From positions 10,679,001 to 10,743,000 of the forward strand of contig CM028340.1 of NCBI GenBank assembly GCA_016647705.1: a stretch of DNA of 64,000 nucleotides, read 5' to 3'. This document shows, in pieces, positions 11,600 to 22,831 of this stretch. The DNA is from Eucommia ulmoides (taxonomy: Eukaryota > Streptophyta > Magnoliopsida > Garryales > Eucommiaceae). Position 1 is the first letter of the stretch. Each line of letters opens with the position of its first letter. The position numbers and the translations under genes are program-made. Below the pieces are notes generated by a model. The model ran no database searches. It was given only the letters and a program-made list of their open reading frames with translations, and was not told the DNA's origin.

Positions 11600-11980
11600 C
11601 GGCGTGTGTGGGTGTTGTTGTTCAGTCGCTGGCATGGGAGGGGGTGAACGACTGTATGTGTGTGTGTGTGCGTGTTGTCCCTTCTGTCCGTTGATAGTGT
11701 GTGTGGGTGCGACTGTGTGTGTGTGTGTGCTCTATAGATGTGAGTATGTGTGCGTGTGTTCTATTTTTCAACTGGGTGAGCGTGTGTCCGTTCATTGTCG
11801 ATGGTCGACGGTGATCGGTGAACGACGACGGGGGTAAACGCAGTCGTCCGGTGAGTTGCAGGTATGTGTGTGGGTGATTGGCGGTGTCGCCGGTGGGTGT
11901 ATGTGAGCGTGGGTAGGTGTGGAGTCGCCGGCAGTGTGGATGTGTTCGTCCCGCATGTGTGTGTGTGTGTGTGTTTCATC
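11600..11980. repeat. GT/GC-rich low-complexity tract
   Basis: Irregular GTGTGTG runs are mixed with short G/C-rich words. Cys-rich and Thr/His-rich frames on the two strands are artefacts of the composition. Confidence 0.8.
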
Positions 11981-12724
11981 ATATACCAGTGGGAGTGTAT
12001 CGTATGAGGGTGTGTGTAGATGACTGTAGTCTAACCGTGGTGTGTGAAAGTCGTTGGAGTTGGTGGGAGAAAAAGAAACGGTCGTCTGAAAGTTGAAGCA
12101 GAAACCAGAAACGGGAAGAAGACGACCGTCGCCACAGCGGTGAGCTTCTGCGTGCAGAACTGCTATTGCATCGCCGCAGCCGTGAGACCGTTGCCGCAGT
12201 GGTGAAGACCTAGGCTGAAAACAGTGAACTTCAACAATTCGTAAAAAGGGTAAAATTTCGACCGATTTCTAATTTTGTTTCAAAATTGAATTTTTAGCGT
12301 TACAATTTCCGTAACTGTTAAAATTAATAATCGTGAGAATAGTAATTTACACAATCAAATTTGGAGAATGGGGAATTTCGTAATTTAGGGTCATGCATTG
12401 CATATTAGGGTTGTTTAAAATAAAATATTAATTTAGCCCCTATCGTTATTAGGTTCGCAGGCGCTAATATCCCAGTAGATTTTGAACATCAATTTTTTTG
12501 TAGTGCGGAAAACGAGGTGAGTGTACTGTCTTCTATATAAATTTACAAAATCTTATTTTCATATAAATTGTGGAGAAATACGTTTCTTGGAAAAAAAAAT
12601 GTGTTGATTTGAAAATAAATGATTTTGCGACTTATATGGATTAAGTGGGTTTTAAATGTGGATTTTGTCAAAATGGAAAAGGAAAAAATGTGAAAATTTT
12701 GTGTGTGTCTGACTACGCCATAGT

Positions 12725-13135
12725 TTTGATCTCGTCAGGAGGACATGTCTGGTGGGATGGTTTTGACCTGTCCGGAGGGTTAGTCTGGCAAGTGGTTGAT
12801 TATATTATGACATGTCTGAGGGTTAGTTCGGCAGGTGGTTGTTGATATTATAACCTATTCGGAGAGTTAGTCTGGTAGGTGGTTGATTATATTATGACAT
12901 GCCCGAAGGGTTAGTCCAGCAGATGATTGTTAATATTATGATCTATCCAGAGGGTTAGTCCGACAGGTGGTTGATTATATTATGACCTGCCTGGAGGGTT
13001 AGTCCGACAGGTGGTTAATTATATTATGACTTGGCTAAAGGGTTAGTCCGGTAGGTGATTCTTGATATTATGACCTGTCAGGAGAATTAGTCCTGCAGGT
13101 GGTTGATTGACCTGTCAGGAGTGCAAAACTTGCGG
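12725..13135 (+). repeat. Tandem array of about 50-60-bp units inside the solo LTR
   Basis: About eight diverged units carry the theme 'TATTATGACCTGTCCGGAGG' + 'GTTAGTCCGGCAGGTGGTTG' with 'AT(T)ATATTATGA' spacers. The last units are truncated. The CCGGAGGGTTAGTCCGG core can pair with itself weakly. Confidence 0.85.
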
Positions 13136-13712
13136 GTGGTACGATATCGTTACAACTCCCGATCGTGAGGTAAAAACGATTTTATGGCTAGTAGGAGATA
13201 AGTGTGGGGTGTTTTATTTTTATGACGAACTGCCTGAACTAATTGACTTAAAATATTTGGGTGTGTTAAATATATAATTTCATTACATGGGTGACAATTT
13301 GGAAATTGGTTTCAGTATGGGTTACAGTTTTGAAATTAGTTTCAGTATGGTATATGATATACGCATAGCTTTATGTTATACATTTTATTGGTGACAGTGG
13401 AACTGAATTTTCAACCGGGTATGTGATTATAAAATATTATATTTTGAAATGTACTATTTATCAATTTTATTTGATCCATTAAATTAAAGGTTTTTATTAT
13501 GATGACAGTACACTAATAAATTTTTTGGTTTCAGGTGCTGCGACTAGGAGTCGATCTACTATTGGCACTAGGTAGAGTCTGGTGGTAGGGTCATTTTGGA
13601 GGTGAGCCGGTCAGATGTGAACCGTGGAAGGTTCAGGTATTTTGGAGAAAAATAATAATAATAATAATAACGTTTACAGTGGTGCGTGTATTTATGTGTA
13701 TTTATATGTATT

Positions 13713-13848
13713 TAGTTGATTGGGCAGGTAGCATCATGTCGACGTCACGCTCGACCTCGAGTGACGGGTGCCTGGGGTAGTAGTTGATTGGGCAGGTAGT
13801 ATCATGTCAACGTCACACCCGACCTCAAGTGACGGGTGCCCGGGGTAG
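13713..13848 (+). repeat. 68-bp tandem duplication near the LTR 3' end
   Basis: The unit starts TAGTTGATTGGGCAGGTAG and ends GGGTGCCTGGGGTAG. It occurs at 13713-13780 and 13781-13848 with about seven differences. It lies just before the terminal GTGTGACA. Confidence 0.9.
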
Positions 13849-13857
13849 GGTGTGACA

Positions 13858-13862
13858 CAATC
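13858..13862. other. Right target-site duplication CAATC
   Basis: Identical to 11171-11175; it closes the solo LTR insertion. Confidence 0.9.
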
Positions 13863-14570
13863 TATCACTTGAAGTGGAAGATCGAGAATGATCAGGTTCA
13901 AAAACATAATTTGTTCCTAATTTCATCACTCCCACTTATCAAGCCATTCCCAAGAAACATGGAATTTCTTGATTTCATAGTGCTATGAGATGGATAATAA
14001 AATATGTACCTCTTAGACCTTTCAACATATCCAACCTTTAAGTAATTCAAATGGTATCCGTCTATAGTGCTTCAATCAACAAATACTTAGGAAGGTCGGA
14101 GTTGCCAAGCATACTTATCACTATGTCCAACAATTTTCGATTTCTTCTTTCTGCCACACCATTCTGTTTAGGTAAGCCAACTATGGTATATTGGGTAACT
14201 ATCCCATGTTCTTGAAGAAACTTAGCGAACGAACTAGGTCCTTGTCCATCCTCAGTGTATCTACCATAGTACTCTCCACCTCTATCGGTTATTATGATCT
14301 TTATATGCTTCCTACATTGTTTCTCTATTTTAACCTTAAAGGTTTTCAACGCATCTAATGATTCATTCTTGTTAAGAAGTAATTAGAGATACATATATCG
14401 TGAGTAATCATCAATAAATGTGATGAAGTATCTCTGACCATGTGAGCCTATGTCCAGACTACATATATTGGTATATATGATTTGTATTGGAACCTTTCTT
14501 AGATTTGTTAGTCTGCTTTCCCTTAATGCAGTCCACACATGTTGCATTGCACTTTTTTGGCGTTGCACAC
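13863..14570 (-). pseudogene. Ty1/copia integrase relic (same element as the RT at 9350-11175)
   Basis: The minus strand carries an integrase core with catalytic-motif neighbourhoods. ITFIDDYSRYMYL lies near 14400, TDRGGEYYGRYTEDG near 14300-14260, and QYTIVGLPKQNGVAERRNRK near 14200-14130. The post-core SKRYIFYYPSH lies near 14000. Upstream, at 14560-14500, one frame gives the zinc-finger-side motif KCNATCVDCIKGKQTN, frameshifted against the core. The ORF is broken by frameshifts. At about 14570 the copia sequence stops abruptly against an unrelated LTR fragment, so its gag, protease and 5' LTR are missing. Confidence 0.88.
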
Positions 14571-14575
14571 TGCAG

Positions 14576-14986
14576 AAAATGTGCTATAGCGCGCGTTTTT
14601 GCGCTGCTTTTGGGGGATCCGACACCTGTTCATATTTTGGCCGTAACATTCTCGTACAAACTCTAGTTGATGTGATTCAAAAGGATATGGAAACCTAAGA
14701 GTAGATATACAACTTCTATGTTTTGTATTTTTCCAAAATCAAATTGCATCGTGATAAAAAAAAAAAAAAATCGCCTTAAAGTTACTGCACCTGCACTGCT
14801 GACAAACTTTTACAACCCAATTCCCCATTTTTTTACCACATTTTCACCTTTTCTCTCAATTATTTGTAATTTCTACAAAACAATACCAAAAACACATTAA
14901 ACTAACAAAAATATTTGAAAACACACAAATTGTTTAATCTAAAAGTGCTCAATTTGTTGGTACATAAATCACTCATCAAATACTCC
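14576..14986 (-). mobile_element. 3' LTR fragment of a minus-strand gypsy-like element (truncated)
   Basis: On the minus strand an LTR begins TGATGAGTGATTTATGTACC at 14986, directly behind a polypurine-like GAGTTTGGGAGTATT. It continues to about 14576, where it abuts copia integrase. The part from 14629 to 14986 is matched by 29168-29506 in the same orientation. The low-coordinate end includes a GC-rich palindromic string (GCTATAGCGCGCGTTTTTGCGC) in a position that recalls the palindromes of the neighbouring LTR families. The truncation edge is approximate. Confidence 0.7.
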
Positions 14987-16840
14987 CAAACTCAAACGTT
15001 TGCTTGTACTCAAGTAAAAAAAGAAAAGAAAATAAAAGATAAAACAAAATAAGTACTAAAAAGTTAACGATAAAAATGTGAGTTTTGTTTCAAATCAATA
15101 ACTGTCCAGAAATCTCTGCAACCACATGATGCTTGAAGCTCAAATGAAATGCACACATTGAGATTATCTAGAATTTGGACTTTAGCTATCAATCTCAACC
15201 CATTCAAGACTCTCAATGTGTAAGTGCATGCACAATCACTTTCACCCAACCAAATGAACCCTGAATAAATTTATGTGTTAAGGAGACATTGAACGATCTC
15301 TAAGTAGTGAATGTAAAAACAACCATAAGCCCATTTTTCGTGTCACTTTCCACTAATTATGTAGGTACATATGTCATTGGAGATCAAAAGGATTTTGTGG
15401 GTTGTAATGTATTGTTAGGGTAAAAGGTAGATGGGAATTTCATTTTTAGGTGCAAATCACCCAAAGCATGTATCACATGGATCCTACACAATTTCCAAGA
15501 AAATTTTTCACCGACTCCCCTTTTTGTCACATGTATTCTTTCCATCGATCCCACAATGTATTATTCACAAAACAAACAAAAACGCAATTTTTTTTTCAAC
15601 ATAGGCGAGAACCACACCCCCAAACTCAAAATCAATATTGTCCTCAATGTTGCAACAAAATACAAGGTAGAAGGCGGAAATACTCACCACTATACTACAA
15701 TAATATATTTTTTTTTATACAAAATTAACAACTAAAACAAAAAAAAATGAAGTACACAACCCAATCCACCAGTGACTTTCCAAATGCCGCCCATGCTAGT
15801 CGTTACGCTCAGGGATCCTTGCAAACATTCCAATTAGTAATGAGTTTACGAAGTGGAAATTCATTTAGTGGGTTGGATGTACGAATGTGGTTAATGAAAG
15901 AATTAGACAATAAGGTTCAACAAGGGTAACAAAGGGTAAATAATTTTTCAGGGTTAGTTTCGAAGGCCAAAACGATCCAATAAGAATGTCTAAGTCATTT
16001 CTCCAACAACACATAACCTAGTATTTCGCCTCAAGTTTCACTCAACTGGGTTCTAGTGTTCACGATATGTCAAGGTCTACCTAAAGCACATAAATTTTCT
16101 CTAATTACTCGAACGACCAAGTGATCGTGATTCATGGTGCTCAATTGTAATAGTTAAGAGTGGATTTCAATTAACACAAGTCAAGCACACAGACATCTCA
16201 ATGACATTCATTTCAAAAGACCTAAGAGAACATCACGTGTCTAAACTCATCATCGATTTTAAGTCGTTTCATCTCAACAAAACTCACAATTTATTCAAAC
16301 AAACTAACAAAAAGAAAGACAAAATAAAAACATGGCCAAAAGAACACAAAATATTGGACAAAAATCACATACATAATAATTTCCTAACCTATTACACATA
16401 TGCCAACATGTATCTCACCCCCAAACTCAAAGTCAAACATATATTCAAATTAAGCACAAGGGAATAAGACACGTACCTGGGAGGCAAGTCAATCTCGCCT
16501 CCGAGTGCCGTTGGCGGTGATGCTCTGAGCAAGGTGATTGGTATAAGGCTTTTTTCCATAACTTTCATCCTTAGGCTCCATTATTTTAGAACTTGGGTTG
16601 CTTCCCAAGAAGCAATTGGTTTAATATACTTAGCTTGACAATAGAGAAGGGCTAGTCAAATAGCAGCTTCTGCCCATAATATGTGTCATATAACACAACA
16701 TATGGGTCTTGGTTTAGAACGCCCTCAAGCTTGGCGAGATATGAAAATGAATGGCACGTATTCTCAACTTGATTTCGCTCCGGCTCATGTGCTTGGTGGG
16801 CATGAAAGAACGGAGTTAAAGGTGGGAAAGGATAGGAGAG
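14987..16840 (-). mobile_element. Internal non-coding part of the minus-strand gypsy-like element
   Basis: No polymerase, protease or integrase motif is visible on either strand. The polypurine-like string GAGTTTGGGGGTG occurs on the minus strand near 15630 and 16430. The motif CTTGGGAAGCAACCC lies near 16600. Similar wording (CTTGGGAGGTAACCC) occurs in the internal region of the complete element at 19310-24410. Short + strand frames at 15450, 15747, 16201 and 16681 have no recognisable content. Confidence 0.55.
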
Positions 16841-17669
16841 CTACATCCAAGCTTTGTAGATGCAATCGTCGTTGATCGGTAGTGGCATCAAAATCTGGAT
16901 CTCGAACGGTGAAGATTCACAAATGTCATGTTGTGATTCTTCATCATTGATCCATTCTTGGATTTTCTCCTCATGCGAATCATTGTCATTGAACATACCT
17001 AAGTTCCTCCAACTCATATTCGATTCCTTATGGTGACTTTCACATATTGATGTGGCTTGTGCATCTCTTAGTACCACCATTCACGACTCGATCTCAATGT
17101 AGCTAACCAGTTGACCGATTTGTATCTTAAGAGACTTTAGGGTCGTGTCAATTTCAGTGCGGGCCGTTTCAATGTTATCAAAATGGTCCTTATGCTTATT
17201 GAGATGGTCATGAGTTTTCCTCTAGAAAACCTGAGTCTCCCCAAAAAATACAGTGACCATCTCATCTAGGGTGGGGGAAGACTCCACAGGTTGGTCTGGG
17301 GTGTCAATCCATGGCACCAAAATATTGGAACTATCCCCCAAACTTTGGTGGCATGTTGAATAATTCCAACTCTGACAGTCAAACTCTGTGATGTCTTCCA
17401 ACAACCAATAGGCTTCATTCGTTGTTGGTTCATAAAAAAAAAGTAGTACTAGTTCCTCCTTCTACCCATGTTTTTGTTGCAGCTTGTAACCCATCAAGGA
17501 AGTTCAGTAGTTGACACTCTTTCGGGATACCATGATTGGGGAACCAAATAAGCAACTCTTTATAGCTTTCCCAAGTACAATAAAACGACTTGGAATCTCG
17601 TTGAGAAAAACTCATGAGGACTTGTTGATCAACCATCTCCAAATACCTCGCAAAATAAACAAAACTCAA
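16841..17669 (-). pseudogene. Ty3/gypsy gag relic, tRNA-Asp-primed family
   Basis: From 17669 down, the minus strand reads FARYLEMVDQQVLM, then SFYCTWESYKELLIWFPNHG and LLNFLDGLQAATKTWVEGG. This matches the conserved core of plant gypsy gag (Retrotrans_gag), which binds and packages element RNA. A stretch of decayed linker frames at 17404-17222 follows. A later block (LKSLKIQIGQLVSYIEIES, about 17130-17085) recalls the coiled, GQ-containing segment downstream of gag in these elements. Stops and frame changes break it. It starts about 90 bp after the primer-binding site, as expected. No protease, RT or integrase follows. Confidence 0.75.
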
Positions 17670-17758
17670 AAAACAAAAATTAGAAATAAAAATAAATGCC
17701 TAAATTAAAATCAAGTTACTTATTCACAATATTAAGAATAATCTAAAATGCCAATCAT

Positions 17759-17772
17759 TGGCAATGGCGCCA
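17759..17772 (-). other. Primer-binding site, tRNA-Asp type
   Basis: The minus strand reads TGGCGCCATTGCCA immediately inside the LTR end. It differs slightly from TGGCGCCGTTGCC, the sequence complementary to the 3' end of plant tRNA-Asp. This sets the element's orientation as minus. Confidence 0.75.
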
Positions 17773-17778
17773 AAAACG

Positions 17779-18838
17779 TGGTAGCAAATTTTTGTCACTA
17801 TAATACCGCAAGTGTACGGATTGAGTTTTAATAGTATAGGAAGTGAATAGGGTTGTCGTATCCACAAGGATTGGTTTAAATTATCATTAGGTACTGCAAT
17901 TATCGTAACTGAATTTTATTTAGGCGATCCAATTTTGGGTTTTCTAAAAATAAACTAAACTAAATATAAATATAAAAATAAATTAAAATATGGATTATCT
18001 ATGCATAAATGTTCTAAGGGCTTGATTTGGTCTCGTTTCCCATGTTTTCCTATTAATTAATTATTAGTTAATTTTGTTTGTTCAATAATCATGGTCCCCG
18101 TGCTCTTGCTCTCTTACTTCCTCTCCCAAGCGTCAGGTGAGAGAATATGTAAACACTTCAATACTAATATCCCTATCTAATATTTAGGTGAAAACATTTG
18201 TTAAACCCTACCTTATCGATTATGTAAGCTCTAAATATCTCCCGATCTATTAAAATTTGCGTTGTGTTTAACCTAAGTCCGAACCCGAGATTACATCTCC
18301 CGAGTGTCAAATCCAAAGTTCTCAATTCAACCAAAATACCGTATGTGAGCATAAATTGTAATCATTAAGAAGGCAAACACAATTGAATAGAAAACCTAGT
18401 TGCTAAATATAGAACTTGATCACTTCCTGATTTCACAAAATCCGAAATTCCCAACTAGATTATTTAGGTATTGATTTCCTCCCGAATCCCAATAGCCTAA
18501 ATTATGCACTCCCAATTCCGGTTATGAATTCAAGCTCTCCCGAGTATAAAATTTGTAACCTAAACTTATCTAATTCATTGACCACATGAATCAAATACAT
18601 TAAGCCTAAGAGATGCATAAAAATAAATTAAAACTAACAATTAACAAAATAGTCTAAACATGGTTCAAACGAGACTACATCAAGCCTTAGATTAAATTAC
18701 GAACACAACATAGATAGATCCATAGCTAATATTTTCAATAAATTCATAAATGTAAGCATATTTAACACAATATTACAAATACAAACTTAAAACAAAAGAT
18801 TAGGGAGAGAAAAAAGAAGAGAAAAATCTTATTGTTGA
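17779..18838 (-). mobile_element. 5' LTR (3' portion) of the minus-strand gypsy-like element
   Basis: Sequence between the PBS and about 18838 has LTR character and ends, on the minus strand, ...TTTGCTACCA. It shares blocks with the other tRNA-Asp family LTRs here, including the 'cctaaataaaattcagttacgata' area and 'tacacttgcggta' near its 3' end. The U3 side is lost at 18838, where sequence rich in CGTCGC-like motifs begins. The missing U3 may be the fragment at 29168-29506. Confidence 0.65.
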
Positions 18839-19309
18839 TGTGGGCTTCAAATCGTCAACTACAAGTGCCACCAATAGTGTTTTCCTCTTCAATTTCGTAT
18901 CAAATTGCCACCAACCGGTGTTTTCTCGCCCAAAATCACCTCAAAATGGTGTTTTCCTTCCACGTCTCGCCTCCCTTGGGTATAGAGGCTTAACTGTTGT
19001 AGCCAAATGTGACCTCCTTTTGGCGACAAAGTATAAATTTGTAGCTATAGATGGTTAATAGGCAACGAAATTTTAGAATTCGTCGCTATGGGTCCAATCA
19101 ATTCTGGGCGCCAAACCAAGAATAGAAAAATTGTTCCCACTAACGTATTTTTCGTCACCAATTTGGCACAAGATATTTTTTTTTTTATTTGGTGATTAAC
19201 CCCTTTCGTCACGATTTGTCATTTCAAATCTTGGTGTTAAACTGAAAATTAATATAATTATCCCACTAGTGTATAGGCGACGAAATATGTTCGTCGCCAA
19301 TGTGGTCGC
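18839..19309. mobile_element. Left part of a DNA-transposon-like element (CGTCGC-type motifs)
   Basis: Short motifs alternate in both orientations: GGCGACAAA, GGCAACGAAA, TTCGTCGCTA, TTTTTCGTCACC and AGGCGACGAAATA / TTCGTCGCC. Such dense subterminal motifs are known from plant CACTA and Mutator-like elements. There is no transposase here. The element resumes at 24411 after the LTR insertion and appears to end near 29167. The superfamily is not settled because clean terminal inverted repeats were not found. Confidence 0.55.
19305..19309. other. Left target-site duplication GTCGC
   Basis: GTCGC precedes the LTR start TGATAGG and recurs at 24411-24415. Removing the insert restores one of the CGTCGCC-type motifs of the host element. 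Confidence 0.9.
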
Positions 19310-20919
19310 TGATAGGTGCAATCTACCTACATATTTTCAAACCGATTTTGTTAGTTTTAGAGTATTATTATAGTTTATTTTATTACGTTTTAATTAGTTT
19401 TCATTCTTTTTGTATAAATAAGGTGTGTGGGGGCAAAAAGATAGGAAATTGGAGTGAAAACGAAGATATCAAACCAAAAACGGTCGAAGAACAGTGGAAA
19501 AATGAGCAAGGCGACAATATTCTGAAAGAAGCCTACTGCCGCGGCGTCCAGACCTTCACCGCGGCGGTGAAAATGCATAGAGTGGCATTATCTTGCTGAA
19601 CGTCCACCGCCGCGGCGGTGAAACTGCAGAATGTCAACCAAGGCCACCGCTGACTTCCCCGTCGAGACGATCACCCAACCGACATACCCACTGCCTAGGT
19701 GGTGGCCTCTACGCCAGATTAGATATTTTGTTAAATATTTTTGAGATATTTTCCCTATTTAAGCTACTCCCCTCTCTCATTTTTTGTTACTCTTGGCATT
19801 TTAAGCCCCTTAGAATATATATAAGGGTAAGGTAGAGGAGTTTTAGAGGGAGAGCTCACATCCCGAGGTGGAGGAAGACGACGAAGTGATCGTTGAACGT
19901 TCTTAGCGACAAATCTTCGGACGAGGCTAAGTTCTTCGATTTATTCTCTTATTTATTTAACTTAGGATTTTGTGAGCATGTTTAGCTCGTTCTTTCATGT
20001 AAATACGACTATGGCTATAGGCGAAATGTGGATTGTATAGGGATTAACGATAATATTTATAAATATATTTTTTGTATGATTTTGGTGTTACATTTATGTT
20101 TGTTCTTCGTAGTTTGATTGTGTTTATCGTATTGTTTGTTTGTTATTCTTAGATAGATACATGAAGAATATAGGATTTGACAAACCTCGGATTCAGATTA
20201 GGGTAAACAAATGCTACGATCCAATAACCCGGTCGGGAGTTGGATTGTGGACAATAGATGACGTTAGGGCAAGACTCATGTGACCTAGGGTTGTTAAGAT
20301 GTTAAGGGGGACTTCTTTGTTGACTTGAATTCATGTATTCCCCTGTCTCACACTCGGGAAAAAAAGGTGGAGTTTTAGAACTGATATTGTTGATAGGGTA
20401 AACACAATGCACGATCCAACAATCCGATCAGGAGTTGGATTGTGTTCAATCAATGACGTTGGGGTGAGACTCAAGTGACCTAGGGTCATTAATATGTTGA
20501 GGGGGATTTCTTCGTCGATACGAAGTTGTGTTATATCCCCCGTCTTACACTTGAGAGAGGTGGCAGAGGAGTTTTAGATACCGAGATTGTCAAATAGGTC
20601 GAACATCGCAAACGTAAGTCAATCGAGATCAAACGTGTATTTGTAAACCATGTTAATCCCTAGATAATTCATTCTCCTAAAACATATTAGTATATTAGTA
20701 TAGATAATTTAGGTTATATTAATTTAGTTTAATTAATTATTTATATTTTTGGTCGCCTAGATAAAGTTAGGTCATGATAATTATGGTTTTCGATAATAAC
20801 GACACCAATCCCTGAGGATACGATACCCGATCTTTCAGGATCACATTATACTAAAACTTTGACCTTGTACACTTGCGAGTAGTCAATACGTGAACGCATA
20901 ACAAATGCTCTGCCGTACA
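19310..20919 (+). repeat. 5' LTR of the LARD-like element
   Basis: It starts TGATAGGTGCAATC and ends GCCGTACA. In order it contains a block with GTGTGTGGGGGCAAAAAGATAGG (19427 on), a cluster of CCGCGG-centred palindromes (19535-19700), a TATTTAAG promoter-like site (about 19756), the family block TCTTCGGACGAGGCTAAGTTC (19912 on), and two tandem copies of a roughly 205-bp unit (20190-20605). The last 150 bp (GGATACGATACCCGATC, ACACTTGCGAGTA) are shared by all family LTRs here. Confidence 0.92.
20190..20605 (+). repeat. Two-copy tandem repeat of about 205 bp in the LTR
   Basis: Each copy runs from GGGTAAACAAATGC / GGGTAAACACAATGC through GATCCAAYAAYCCG, GAGTTGGATTGTG and GACCTAGGGT to CTTACACT-like and GGTGGAGTTTTAGA words. 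The same two-copy arrangement is present in the 3' LTR (23685-24075) and in the LTR at 41294. Confidence 0.8.
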
Positions 20920-20925
20920 AGTTTT

Positions 20926-20943
20926 TGGTGTCGTTGCCGAGGA
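20926..20943 (+). other. Primer-binding site, tRNA-Asp type
   Basis: TGGTGTCGTTGCCGAGGA lies 6 bp inside the 5' LTR. It differs at about three positions from TGGCGCCGTTGCCGGGGA, the complement of the tRNA-Asp 3' end. Confidence 0.8.
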
Positions 20944-21067
20944 TTGGTTGAGAAAATTCAATTTTTGGCAATCGTCACCAAGTTTTTGATAACATTGCCT
21001 GGAATTGTTTTGTCGTTTGTTATTGATACTGTGAGTAAATGACCCAATTTTACTTTAGGAATTTCTT

Positions 21068-21286
21068 TTGTATACAATTTTTGTTTGTATTTTTGTTTTT
21101 GTTTCTTATGCAAGGTACTTGCCAATGTTAGATCGACAGGTACTGATGCATCCCTTTCCACGGGATTCCAAGCCGTTTATTGTGCGGGGACATGCACATA
21201 AGCTAGTGTGGCATGTCGTTGAAAGATCGAGCCATCTAGAGCAATATCCCGCCAAGTTTGAGGGCATTTTGAATATGTCGGGCTGA
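21068..21286 (+). pseudogene. Truncated gag start of the LARD-like element
   Basis: This frame reads SYARYLPMLDRQVLMHPFPR followed by DSKPFIVRG, then diverges and stops after PAKFEGILNMSG. The opening matches the gag start of the minus-strand relative at 17669 (FARYLEMVDQQVLM...RDSKSF). The Retrotrans_gag core that should follow (Tyr-Lys-Glu-Leu-Leu to GL) is absent. What survives is the 5' edge of gag, which may have been kept because it overlaps RNA packaging signals (inference). Just downstream lies the CTTGGGAGGTAACCC motif. Confidence 0.6.
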
Positions 21287-21289
21287 GGA

Positions 21290-22831
21290 CATTAAACCAC
21301 GCACTTCTTGGGAGGTAACCCAAGGTTAAATAAATTACATCCGTCACAACTGAACATATTCGGAGGCGAGATTCTCTCATTTCCTAGGTACGTGTTCTAA
21401 ACCTCCTTCGTCAAGCATGCTTTAATTTCCTATATATTGAGATTGATGATTGGGTTCACTGAGGACATTGTCCATTTTGAGTTTAGCGGTGATGTGTAGG
21501 ATATTAGTATGTTTTACTGTTTTTCTCGTGTTGCATGTTTGTTTAGGTTAGAATGTGTTTATGCTTTTGTGTTGTTGTTGTGTGCATGCCGAGTTTTGCG
21601 TTCATCTAGGTCGTTACCCGATGATAATAATTACCCCTGGTTGTTTTCGAGGTCAAGGGTCATACCCATGCATGTGTGATTCTGTGTGCTTGACAATGCA
21701 TTTTCGTAAAAATTATTGTAGATCCTAATTTGCACGAGCACATAGACTCAATGTATTTCTATTAAATTGATTTGAGGACGATTATCGATTAGCCAAGTTC
21801 ATGATATTAAGGATTCTAAAACCTGATTGAGGGGAAGCTTGAGGTGAAATCCTAGGCGAGGTAGTTCAGCAGACGTGATTTAGGCATTCATTTTTCGCTT
21901 GATCCTTTTTAGCCCAACATGTAACATGTTTATCCCTCATTACCCTGTCCAAACCTAAAATGAAAATTTAATTTTGAACACACAAATAAATACTCTGGCC
22001 AGTTGATCTTTTTCTAAACCTATATTGCTGAATTAAAGGTACATTTGAGTGAATCAAGTTTGTAGTTGCAAATGCTACTTGATGTGATAGGTTGGGTTTA
22101 GGGTGAACTTCGGATTGGTTCGGTATTCGAGTACTTACTTGTCGTTTTTCTTTCGTTTTAACCACACCTGTGAAATCATACTAATTGAATAAGTTTGGGG
22201 GTGTGGTTCGTTAAAAAAATAAAAATAAAATATTTACGTTTCTTTTGACAAGTGAGTATATCGGTCTTAAATGTTAGTTCAAAATTGTTTTCCAATTTAT
22301 CTATGAGGGTTCGAGAGTGAATGTACGAAGCGTTGAGCCCTGGGTAATGTTAAGTTAACAACGTTAACCCGTTTTCAATTCTAAATTACCCTTGGCCAAA
22401 TATTCCTAAATCGAACCAAGCCCTTCTGATCTCTATGAACTACTAAACATGCATTAGTGGAGAGTTGACCCCAATCAGGCATATGGAAATCCTAGTCCTA
22501 TACAATCTAAGTCATAAGTTTTGTTGGGGGATAATCCAATTCGTTCGTTGTATAGTTATATTATTGAGTCTCACACTAATACATTTACAGGATCGAGAAT
22601 GGCGTTCACTATTATTACATATCGAAAATCTAGAACAACATATGATGTGTGTTAATGCTTGAACTTGATATGACTGGCAGTTGTTGAGGAAAAAATAAAT
22701 AGGTTTTCAGAAAAAGTTAAAACTCGCATCTCGTTATGTTTAGGTTGTTTGTTATTTCATTTAGTTGTGTTTTTTATTTTCGTGTGTGTGTTTTGCTCGA
22801 GAACTAGCAAAATTCCAAGTTTTGGAGTATT
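21290..22831 (+). mobile_element. Non-coding internal region of the LARD-like element
   Basis: No conserved retroelement enzyme motif was found on either strand. Polypurine-like strings are AGTTTGGGGGTGTGG near 22192-22206 and AAGTTTTGGAGTATT at 22817-22831. The latter directly precedes the 3' LTR and is the likely plus-strand primer, though degenerate. Confidence 0.6.

Larger units (their letters stand above)
11176..13857 (+). mobile_element. Solo LTR, chromovirus-like gypsy type, 2,682 bp
   Basis: The LTR begins TGTAAGACTCTAATTT, ends GGGTAGGGTGTGACA, and is flanked by perfect 5-bp CAATC duplications. TG...CA ends with no internal region define a solo LTR left by unequal recombination. The start and the GTGTGACA end resemble plant Del/Tekay chromovirus LTRs; the family is inferred from the ends only. 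It holds an AT microsatellite (11485-11508), a GT-rich tract (11600-11980), a 60-bp tandem array (12725-13135) and a 68-bp duplication (13713-13848). It interrupts the copia pol between integrase and RT. Confidence 0.92.

Noticed and set aside
11586..11982. Cys-rich + frame and Thr/His-rich minus frame
   Set aside because: Both come from the GT-rich tract within the solo LTR; no real domain and no context for a gene.
19300..19835. + frames of 99 and 80 codons across the LTR start
   Set aside because: They cross the element boundary and the palindrome cluster. The matching frame in the other LTR (23041-23325) shows only LTR conservation, not coding selection.
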